A stretch of 33,032 nt of DNA, taken from Saprospiraceae bacterium UBA2365. Lineage in GTDB: Bacteria > Bacteroidota > Bacteroidia > Chitinophagales > Saprospiraceae. The stretch's first letter is position 1. Each line of letters starts with the position of its first letter. Positions 16,727-23,541 of the stretch are shown here, piece after piece. The stretch spans positions 1 through 33,032 of the forward strand of contig DDTL01000063.1 of assembly GCA_002344345.1 (NCBI GenBank), written 5' to 3'. The notes under the pieces were generated by a model. It saw only the letters and a list, made by a program, of their open reading frames with translations. It searched no databases and had not been told where the DNA came from. The translations under genes were made by a program, and so were the position numbers.

Positions 16727-19700
16727 ATGAAAATTCAAATTTCAAAAACACTATTTTTTATATTTTTCATGGTTTTTGCATGGAATTTAAGTTTTGCTTA
16801 TCTTCCACCTCCAAAAGAAGGTCAAAAGAACCATACAAATACGACCATAAACTTCAGGGAAGACTGTAAAGCTCCAAGGGCGCAGATAGACCAGAATATC
16901 AATAACGTAAGAGCCCGTCTTACCACGGGTGGGGATGTGTGGTGGAATCAGGATGACGGGATGTATGTGGTTCCGGTTCCTGCACCAGGTGAACCGGAAG
17001 TGTCATCAATTTTTGCCGGAGGTGTATGGATCGGCGGGTACGATCCTGCAGGTAGTCTTAAAGTGGCAGCTACCACCTACAGGAATGGTAGTTCACTCGA
17101 TTTCTATACCGGCCCCTTGGCTGACAATGGGGTGACTGATCTGGAGACATGTAATAACTGGGACAGGTTTTTTAAAGTTGAAGGCAAAAACATTGACAAA
17201 CACATAGCCACTTATAAAAGACTGGATGCAGCAGGTGAAACCTATCATCCGGATTCCATTCCTGATGATATCAGGTTTTGGCCAGGCAGAGGTAATCAGT
17301 TTTTTACTGAAAAATATAATTTTGAACTTCCTGATAATATTCAGGGACTTGGCTCATTCCATGATATCAATGAAAACAATTTGTACGAACCACAATTGGG
17401 CGAATATCCAAACATTGAGATCAGAGGTTGTCCTCCGGGAATTTATCCAGATGAAATGTTTTTCTGGATTTACAATGACAACGGCGGGCCCCACACACAA
17501 ACCAAAGGAAGTCCGATCCAGATGGAAGTACAGGTACAGGCTTTCGCATGGGCAACCAATGATGAGATCAACGACATGACATTCCAGAGATATAAACTGA
17601 TCAACAGGGCGGTCAGTGATATCCGGGATTGCTATTTCGGATGGTGGGTGGATCCAGATTTGGGCTGTCACACAGATGACTACATCGGTTCAGTTCCTTC
17701 AAGAGACCTCGCTTTTGTTTACAATGAAGATGTGCTGGATGGAACAGGTACCGGATGTACCTGCGATAATGGGGTGAATACCTATTGTGACAGGATTCCG
17801 ATTCTTGGAGTTGACTATTTCCGCGGACCATTGGCGCCAAGAAAATTCGATGAATTCGGGAATCCAACGATCACTCCTTTAATTGGGGAAGAAGGTGATA
17901 CCATTATTGAGTTGGGTATGACTTCTCTGATCTATTATAACAATGGTGGTGTAGGCACACACCCTGCGCCAACGACCGACCCGGACAATGCCATAGAATA
18001 TTATAATTATTTAAGAGGTGTTTGGAAAGATGGAACTGCCATCACTTATGGTGGTACTGGTTACAACCTGGGGAGTACAGACTCTGTTAAATATGTTTTC
18101 CCGGATTCTCCCAATGATCCACAAGGCTGGTCAATGTATTCAGAGAAACTTGGATTTGGTGACCGTAGAACCATTCAGGCAACCGGACCATTCCTGTTGA
18201 AACCAGGTGCTATCAATGAATTGATCGTGGGCGCTGTTTGGGTGCCAAACCAAAACTACCCCGGGCCTGAACTGGATAACTTGCTGGCAGCTGACGATTT
18301 GGCTCAGGCATTGTTCGACAATTGTTTTGAGTTGCAGAATGGGCCGGATGCTCCGGAAATGGATATCATTCAGCTGGATAAGGAATTAATTCTTGTTTTG
18401 TCCAATGATTCCCTTTTTTCCAATAATAAATTTTTAACCTATAAGGAAAAGGGATTGAAAATCAGTGTGGATGAAACTGATGATGTAAATTATACTTTTG
18501 AAGGATACCAGATCTATCAGTTGGTAAACGGTGGAGTTTCTGTTCAGGAACTCGATGATTATGAAAAAGCCAGATTGATCTATCAGGTAGACATCAAAAA
18601 TGATGTGACTACTTTGTATAACTGGATCACTTATGCCAATCCAAGTCCCAATGGCGGAAGTGAGCTGATCTATGAGCCTGTTCAAAAAGTCAAGGGAGGT
18701 AACCAGGGACTCAAAAATGTATTTAAAGTCGTATATGATCAGTTCGCTTCAGGTGACAGCAGATTGATCAATCACAAACAATATTATTTCCTGGTAGTTG
18801 CTTATGGCTATAACAATTGGTCTGAATTCAACCCTTCCAATGGTTATGGACAGAGAGAACCATATTTTGCAGGTAGAAGGTATGTTAAAACCTATACGGG
18901 TATACCCAGACCTATACCTTATACGATGTTGAACGCCTTCCCCGGCCAGGGAGTGCCGATCACACGCCTGGATGGAAATGGAACCGGCAACAATTTCGTT
19001 CTTCTTGCAGATGGCGAACATGACCGTATCGTAAGCGGCAATGCAGGAGATGGTTCCTTGAAATATGCAACTGGAAACGGACCGATAAATGTTCAGATTT
19101 TCAATCCTTTTGATACTAAGAATAAGCAGTATAGGTTGGATTTTTCTGATGAAGATATGTCCAATTCGAAGTTGGATGCTGAAGTCAATTGGGTGTTGAC
19201 GGATCTTTCAAACAACAGAACATACAAATCTGACATGATTATCAACAGCCCGAATGAACAGATCATTTATGGTGAAGGATTTTCAGTATTGATTGAGCAG
19301 GTTGCACCCCCGGCTTCCTTGGCAGATGAGACCAACGGCGTGCTCGGTTCAGCAGTAACCTATAAAGAACCTGATAGTGTTAAATGGTTCAGAATGATTC
19401 GAGATGACATGGGTTATACTTATCGGACAGAAGCTGGGCAAACAGTTGATGGCACAAACTTCGTTAAAACAGGCATTGGAGAAACCGACCAGATACATGA
19501 TCCTGATAAGACATTCAGTAATATTGGAGCTGCTCCGTTTATTCCTTTCTGGCTGGCAGGTTTTGCGGATGGGGAATATATCTCTCCTGCTTATAGATTT
19601 AATAAAGGACATGACTGGGTAAGAAAAGCAAATACCATAGACTTTACCAAACAATATACACGCTTTGGAAGACTGAATAATGTGGACATCGTTTTCACGA

Positions 19701-20803
19701 AAGATAAGTCAAAATGGAGCAGGTGTGTCGTTGTAGAAACTTCCTATGGAGATATTTTTGGAGCTATTAACGGTACAGAAGGCAATGTGAATCAATTCGA
19801 TCTTCGTAAAGCACCATCTGTCGGTAAGGATGCTGACGCAAACGGACTGCCAGTAGCAGATGGAGACGGTACGGGTATGGGTTGGTTCCCGGGTTATGCC
19901 ATTGACGTGGAAACAGGTCAGCGATTAAATATTTTCTTCGGTGAAAACTCATCTTATGGTGGCTTAACGGATATAGATACTCTGTTTACCGGGAAAAAAG
20001 GTATTGGAAGGGATATGATGTTTAATCCTACAGAAGATGATTTCATTCCATATCCTTTCAACCTGACACTTAACATCAGTCCATGGAACCTGGCTTTCGG
20101 AGGTCATCATTTTGTGTATGTAATGAATACACCTTATGACCAATGTGCTGCAATACGGGAATCTTTGAATAAAACGGCAGCACAACAGAAGAGCCAGCAA
20201 TTGAAGTTCGTTACCTGGGCAGGGATTGTTATGGCACAGCCAGGAACTTCCATGTTGAGTTATAAAGATGGTTTGATCCCGAATGACGTAGCGATCAACA
20301 TCAGGATCGCCAATCCTTTTGAAGTTAAAAGTTATACCAATCAGAATAAAGGATATGGTAGCTATATGTTCGATCTGAACGGCACACAGGCTGAAGAAGT
20401 AGTTGTTCAGGATACCATTGATAATGCATTGAGTATGGTGAATGTAACACCCAATCCTTATTATGCGTATAGTGCGTATGAAACATCGCAGTTTACGCAA
20501 AGGGTGAAAATCACCAATCTGCCCGGGAAATGCACCGTGACTATTTATTCTTTGGATGGAAAGTTTGTAAGGCAGTTTAAAAGAGATGAAAAGGGTGTCG
20601 ATTACCGCATCGCAGGAAGATCTAATCCTGCAATCAATAAATCCCAGATATATCCTGATATCGAATGGGATTTGAAGAACAGCAAGGGGATTCCAATTGC
20701 TTCCGGTGTCTATCTGATACATATTTACGCAGATGATCTGGGTGTTGAAAGAACCATTAAATGGTTTGGGATCAACAGGCAATTCGACCCTACCGGATTG
20801 TAA
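16727..20803 (+). CDS. Giant secreted protein with sorting-like C-terminal domain
   Basis: This 1358-residue protein has a clear signal peptide (about 1-24, ending LSFA). The N-terminal region has motifs I recall from a widespread uncharacterised Bacteroidetes secreted family: 'NNVRARLTTGGDVWW' (59-73), 'FAGGVWIGG' (96-104), 'LKVAATTYR', and an Asp/Asn-rich calcium-loop-like 'DINENNLYEPQLGEYP' (213-228). 'WVDPDLGCHTDDYIG' (307-321) follows. The middle has no enzyme motif that I recognise. The C-terminal 121 residues (from about 1238) read 'VTPNPYYAYSAYE', 'VKITNLPGKCTVTIYSLDG', 'WDLKNSKGIPIASGVYLIHI' and 'ERTIKWFGINRQFDPTGL'. This resembles a FlgD-Ig or T9SS sorting domain with an added 'KWFG' tail. 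Placed between a TonB receptor and a PorV-like gene, it is likely a T9SS cargo displayed on or released from the cell. Function unknown. Confidence 0.85.
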   Translation: MKIQISKTLFFIFFMVFAWNLSFAYLPPPKEGQKNHTNTTINFREDCKAPRAQIDQNINNVRARLTTGGDVWWNQDDGMYVVPVPAPGEPEVSSIFAGGVWIGGYDPAGSLKVAATTYRNGSSLDFYTGPLADNGVTDLETCNNWDRFFKVEGKNIDKHIATYKRLDAAGETYHPDSIPDDIRFWPGRGNQFFTEKYNFELPDNIQGLGSFHDINENNLYEPQLGEYPNIEIRGCPPGIYPDEMFFWIYNDNGGPHTQTKGSPIQMEVQVQAFAWATNDEINDMTFQRYKLINRAVSDIRDCYFGWWVDPDLGCHTDDYIGSVPSRDLAFVYNEDVLDGTGTGCTCDNGVNTYCDRIPILGVDYFRGPLAPRKFDEFGNPTITPLIGEEGDTIIELGMTSLIYYNNGGVGTHPAPTTDPDNAIEYYNYLRGVWKDGTAITYGGTGYNLGSTDSVKYVFPDSPNDPQGWSMYSEKLGFGDRRTIQATGPFLLKPGAINELIVGAVWVPNQNYPGPELDNLLAADDLAQALFDNCFELQNGPDAPEMDIIQLDKELILVLSNDSLFSNNKFLTYKEKGLKISVDETDDVNYTFEGYQIYQLVNGGVSVQELDDYEKARLIYQVDIKNDVTTLYNWITYANPSPNGGSELIYEPVQKVKGGNQGLKNVFKVVYDQFASGDSRLINHKQYYFLVVAYGYNNWSEFNPSNGYGQREPYFAGRRYVKTYTGIPRPIPYTMLNAFPGQGVPITRLDGNGTGNNFVLLADGEHDRIVSGNAGDGSLKYATGNGPINVQIFNPFDTKNKQYRLDFSDEDMSNSKLDAEVNWVLTDLSNNRTYKSDMIINSPNEQIIYGEGFSVLIEQVAPPASLADETNGVLGSAVTYKEPDSVKWFRMIRDDMGYTYRTEAGQTVDGTNFVKTGIGETDQIHDPDKTFSNIGAAPFIPFWLAGFADGEYISPAYRFNKGHDWVRKANTIDFTKQYTRFGRLNNVDIVFTKDKSKWSRCVVVETSYGDIFGAINGTEGNVNQFDLRKAPSVGKDADANGLPVADGDGTGMGWFPGYAIDVETGQRLNIFFGENSSYGGLTDIDTLFTGKKGIGRDMMFNPTEDDFIPYPFNLTLNISPWNLAFGGHHFVYVMNTPYDQCAAIRESLNKTAAQQKSQQLKFVTWAGIVMAQPGTSMLSYKDGLIPNDVAINIRIANPFEVKSYTNQNKGYGSYMFDLNGTQAEEVVVQDTIDNALSMVNVTPNPYYAYSAYETSQFTQRVKITNLPGKCTVTIYSLDGKFVRQFKRDEKGVDYRIAGRSNPAINKSQIYPDIEWDLKNSKGIPIASGVYLIHIYADDLGVERTIKWFGINRQFDPTGL

Positions 20804-20881
20804 TTATATTTTTGAGTTGTCAAAAAGTTGACCTCAGATTAAAATAGTATTGAGCGTGGTAAACGGTCAATATTTAATTGA

Positions 20882-20958
20882 CAGATAAAACGGTACAGAT
20901 TGAAATAATTTTTTGTTCATTGATCGGTAAATTTTTTTTGATCTGTCTGTTTTATCTG
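20882..20958 (+). other. Inverted repeat between the giant protein and PorV-like genes
   Basis: CAGATAAAAC (20882-20891) pairs perfectly with GTTTTATCTG (20949-20958). A second stretch, ACAGAT (about 20895-20900) with ATCTGT (20941-20946), continues the stem past a small asymmetric bulge. The loop is about 40 bases and T-rich. It lies within the 280-base spacer and could reduce or tune readthrough into the PorV-like gene. Confidence 0.55.
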
Positions 20959-21013
20959 CCTAAAAAAAATAAATAAATTAAGCAAATGGAGTCCGCAATA
21001 AATTGATTCAGGC

Positions 21014-21046
21014 TTTTTTAAAGCAGGAAAGTTTTTTAAAGCAGGA
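21014..21046. repeat. Short direct repeat before the PorV-like gene
   Basis: TTTTTTAAAGCAGGA occurs at 21014-21028 and again at 21032-21046, a period of 18 bases. It lies 38 bases upstream of the ATG, in the leader or promoter area. Significance unknown. Confidence 0.6.
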
Positions 21047-21083
21047 TTCTGAATAGCCTTCAAAGACGATAAAAAACTTAGAA

Positions 21084-22130
21084 ATGAAAAAAATACTTTT
21101 ACTTGTTATCATAAGCATATTTGCCGGCGCAGTTGTATTTGCAGGAAACCCGGACAGACAAGGGGAAGCAGGTGCAGGTGAATTATTGATCAATCCATGG
21201 GCTGCCAGCGCCGGGTTGCACACTTTGAATACAGCTTCCATTTCCGGAGTGGAAGCTTTGCGTTTGAATGTTGCCGGAATCGGAAGGGGTTTTGAAAGAA
21301 CTTCCTTAGCTATAAGCAATACCCAAATGTTTGTCGGTACAGGAGTTCAGTTAAATGCATTTGGTATAGCCCAGAAACTAAGCGAATCCAACACGCTGGG
21401 TGTCAGTATTGTTTCAATGAATTTCGGGGATATTCCGGTCACTACTTTCGATAATCCGGAAGGAACAGGTGGTTATTATTCCCCACGATTTTTTCAGCTG
21501 GGCGTAGGATATTCTTATACCTATCAAAATAAAATTTCAGTTGGCGTTTTATTCAGAACGGTTTCTGAATCATTGGACGATGTCTCAGCCACTGCCTTTG
21601 CTGTGGATGCCGGAGTATCTTATTTAGCCGGAGAAAAAGATAATTTTAAATTAGGGGTTTCAATCAGAAACGTTGGCACGCCGATGAAGTTTGGCGGAGA
21701 AGGCTTGTCTTTTTTGGGTAAAAATCCATCAGGAGAAGGTGATTATCAGCTGACTTTCAGCCAAAGACCAGCAGGTTTTGAATTGCCTTCAATGTTGAAC
21801 ATCGGAGTGTCCTACGATTTTTATCTCGAAAGCAAAAGTTATATCAGGGCTTTGGGCAACTTTACATCGAATGCATTTTCACTGGATGAACTGGGCGCAG
21901 GTCTTGAGGCCAATTTTAGAAATTTCTTCGTTGCGAGAGTAGCTTATAAATATGAAATTGGCGCTGAATCACTGGATGAAAGAAATGCATATTCAGGTCT
22001 GGCTGCAGGGTTTTCAGTCATGGCTCCTATAAAGAAGGGCAGCAGCAGAAAAATCGCCTTGGATTATGCATATCGTGCCACCCATGTCTTTAATGGCACA
22101 CACAATTTTGGCGTTCGCCTGGAAATATAG
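21084..22130 (+). CDS. PorV/PorQ-family outer membrane beta-barrel protein
   Basis: This 348-residue protein has a signal peptide ending near VVFAG. The N-terminal segment 'GAGELLINPWAASAGLHTLNTASISGVEALRLNVAGIG' (by position about 31-68) is the conserved start of the PorV/PorQ (UPF0164-like) family, in which an early small-residue stretch is followed by an Asn-Pro/Ala-Gly motif. The rest is alternating beta-strand sequence ('LGVSIVSMNFGDIPVTT', 'FFQLGVGYSYTYQNKISVGV', 'LGVSIRNVGTPMKF', 'LNIGVSYDFY') ending 'GVRLEI', as in FadL-like barrels. PorV itself shuttles T9SS cargo from the translocon to the attachment complex. The 348-residue length and the position after a putative T9SS cargo suggest a locus-specific PorV-like shuttle, but this is inference. 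It is probably not the core porV gene. A strong terminator follows. Confidence 0.82.
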   Translation: MKKILLLVIISIFAGAVVFAGNPDRQGEAGAGELLINPWAASAGLHTLNTASISGVEALRLNVAGIGRGFERTSLAISNTQMFVGTGVQLNAFGIAQKLSESNTLGVSIVSMNFGDIPVTTFDNPEGTGGYYSPRFFQLGVGYSYTYQNKISVGVLFRTVSESLDDVSATAFAVDAGVSYLAGEKDNFKLGVSIRNVGTPMKFGGEGLSFLGKNPSGEGDYQLTFSQRPAGFELPSMLNIGVSYDFYLESKSYIRALGNFTSNAFSLDELGAGLEANFRNFFVARVAYKYEIGAESLDERNAYSGLAAGFSVMAPIKKGSSRKIALDYAYRATHVFNGTHNFGVRLEI

Positions 22131-22163
22131 TTTTGGGATAATTTCCCCAATTTTATTCAGCAA

Positions 22164-22199
22164 AACGTTTCCACCACCAGGTGGAAACGTTCTGTTTTT
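22164..22199 (+). terminator. Intrinsic terminator of the TonB receptor/giant protein/PorV-like operon
   Basis: A perfect 12 bp stem, AACGTTTCCACC (22164-22175) with GGTGGAAACGTT (22180-22191), has an ACCA loop and is followed by CTGTTTTTG. It starts 33 bases after the PorV-like stop codon. Confidence 0.9.
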
Positions 22200-22206
22200 G
22201 TATGAA

Positions 22207-22261
22207 GCTACCAAAGGGTAGCCGGATGGATCGGCGAAGACCTCAAATGAACCAAAGGTTC
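22207..22261. other. Two small hairpins in the gap before greA
   Basis: The 370-base gap between the PorV-like gene and greA holds no credible gene. Besides the terminator it shows GCTACC/GGTAGC (22207-22222, loop AAAG) and GAACC/GGTTC (22249-22261, loop AAA). A greA promoter should lie in the 22380-22500 AT-rich part but was not resolved. Confidence 0.45.
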
Positions 22262-22501
22262 GGATGCTTTTAATTTTTGTGAAGATAAAAAGTAGATGCA
22301 TTCATCGTAAGCCCTGCATGAAAGGGAAAATGGCCACTGCTTGCATAGGAAGGTAAAATGTTGTTTCTGGAAACCTTATTTGCTCATCAGTTGTTATTGT
22401 TAAATTGTCCGGTAATCATCTGAAATAAAATTTGGAATTATACGGATTGCTCAACATGAATAGAATTAAATATTTTAAATAAAGTTTTTCAAATTAAGAG
22501 T

Positions 22502-22975
22502 ATGGCGGGATTTAATTACATGACCAAAGGCGGTTATGACAAAATGGTTAAGGAATTGGATGAACTAAAGTCTACCGGTCGTAAAGAAGCTGCTCAGGCC
22601 ATCGCTGAAGCGCGTGAAAAGGGAGATATTTCTGAAAACGCTGAATATGATGCAGCAAAAGATGCGCAGGCAATGCTTGAAATGAAAATCTCGGAAATGG
22701 AACAGATTTTAGCTAACTCCAGGGTCATCGATGAAAGTAAACTCGATACATCAAGGGTGGTTATCCTGTCCAAAGTAACCATTAAAAATGTCAAAAATGG
22801 AATGGAGATGAGTTATAAACTGGTCTCTGAATCAGAAGCCAACCTGAAAGAGAAAAAAGTCTCTATCGGTTCACCACTTGGTCAGGGGCTGTTGGGGAAA
22901 GAGGTAGGTGATATTGCACAGATCAATACCCCCACAGGATTGATCGATTTTGAAATTGTAGACATATCTTTTTAG
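22502..22975 (+). CDS. greA: Transcription elongation factor GreA
   Basis: This 157-residue protein has the normal GreA length (about 158). It rescues backtracked RNA polymerase by stimulating transcript cleavage. The N-terminal coiled coil (about 10-75) carries the acidic tip 'EKGDISENAEYDAAKDAQ', with Asp42 and Glu45 at the positions that coordinate the catalytic metal in the polymerase channel. The C-terminal FKBP-like domain has 'YKLVSESEANLKEKKVSIGS', 'PLGQGLLGKEVGD' and 'FEIVDISF'. The ATG at 22502 places the conserved 'YMTKGGYDKM' at the usual position. A terminator follows, so it is probably monocistronic. Confidence 0.97.
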   Translation: MAGFNYMTKGGYDKMVKELDELKSTGRKEAAQAIAEAREKGDISENAEYDAAKDAQAMLEMKISEMEQILANSRVIDESKLDTSRVVILSKVTIKNVKNGMEMSYKLVSESEANLKEKKVSIGSPLGQGLLGKEVGDIAQINTPTGLIDFEIVDISF

Positions 22976-23023
22976 TTTCTCGGAGGAAAACCTTGATAAT
23001 CCATTGCATTTTTTGCAATTTTG

Positions 23024-23067
23024 TAAATCTGGAATCGACCGTTGCTTGATTCCAGATTTATTTTTTT
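23024..23067 (+). terminator. Intrinsic terminator after greA
   Basis: A perfect 13 bp stem (23024-23036 with 23048-23060, core AAATCTGGAATC) has an 11-base loop and is followed by a run of seven T. A smaller hairpin, ATTGCA/TGCAAT (23003-23019), precedes it. Because the HIT gene starts 18 bases after the T run, its promoter would overlap this terminator or it depends on readthrough. Confidence 0.9.
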
Positions 23068-23084
23068 ATCAAAATTCTGATTAA

Positions 23085-23477
23085 ATGCCAAGTATTTTTT
23101 CAAAAATCGTTCAAGGGGAAATTCCTTCATATAAGATTGCAGAAACTGAGGATTTTTATGCATTCCTGGATATTTTCCCATTGTCCAAAGGACACACGCT
23201 TGTAATACCTAAAAATGAAATTGATTACATCTTTGACATTGGTGATCCGATGCTGGCTGAGATGATGGTTTTTTCAAAAAAAATTGCAAAAGCGATTCAG
23301 TCGGTTGTTCCATGTCAAAGAGTAGGCGTAGCAGTCATCGGTCTCGAAGTTCCGCATGCCCATATTCATCTTATCCCTATCAATCAAATGTCAGATATGG
23401 ATTTTTCCAGGGAAAAACTTAAACTTAATCCGGAGGAATTTGCAGAATTGGCACAAAAAATAAATGCAGCACTATAA
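23085..23477 (+). CDS. HIT-family nucleotide-binding protein
   Basis: This 130-residue protein has the length of small HIT (Hint-like) hydrolases. Seen: 'IFSKIVQGEIPSYKIAE' (family start), 'FLDIFPLSKGHTLVIPK', and the histidine triad 'VPHAHIHLIPI' with His91, His93 and His95, where His93 would be the nucleophile. Family members cleave purine-nucleoside phosphoramidates or dinucleotides in the cytosol; the natural substrate is uncertain. In place of the common Gly-x-Asn-x-Gly before the triad it has 'QRVGVAVIGLEVPHAH', a pattern usual in Bacteroidetes members as far as I recall. The last codons form one arm of the following hairpin. Confidence 0.93.
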   Translation: MPSIFSKIVQGEIPSYKIAETEDFYAFLDIFPLSKGHTLVIPKNEIDYIFDIGDPMLAEMMVFSKKIAKAIQSVVPCQRVGVAVIGLEVPHAHIHLIPINQMSDMDFSREKLKLNPEEFAELAQKINAAL

Positions 23478-23493
23478 ACTCAGTGCTGCATTT
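23462..23493. terminator. Hairpin overlapping the 3' end of the HIT gene
   Basis: A perfect 12 bp stem AAATGCAGCACT (23462-23473) with AGTGCTGCATTT (23482-23493) has an 8-base loop containing most of the stop codon. There is only a short T run, so it may act as a weak or bidirectional terminator between convergent HIT and thrS, or protect transcript ends. Confidence 0.7.
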
Positions 23494-23503
23494 ATCCTGA
23501 TTT

Positions 23504-23530
23504 CCCGGGTTTTCATGGTTAAAATCCGGG
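23504..23530. terminator. Second hairpin between convergent HIT and thrS genes
   Basis: CCCGGGTTTT (23504-23513) pairs with AAAATCCGGG (23521-23530), 10 bp with one G-T wobble and a 7-base loop. It lies 12 bases beyond the thrS stop. No clear T tract follows the stem on either strand. Confidence 0.6.
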
Positions 23531-23541
23531 GATATAAGCCA

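Noticed and set aside
19964..20782. 272-residue minus-strand frame opposite the end of the giant protein
   Set aside because: Long but antisense to a well-supported gene with conserved C-terminal motifs; no known domain.
22014..22301. 95-residue minus-strand frame with a glyoxalase-like phrase ('DPSGYPLVAS')
   Set aside because: It reads through the operon terminator hairpin and into the PorV-like gene; the phrase is too short to support a degraded VOC-family gene.
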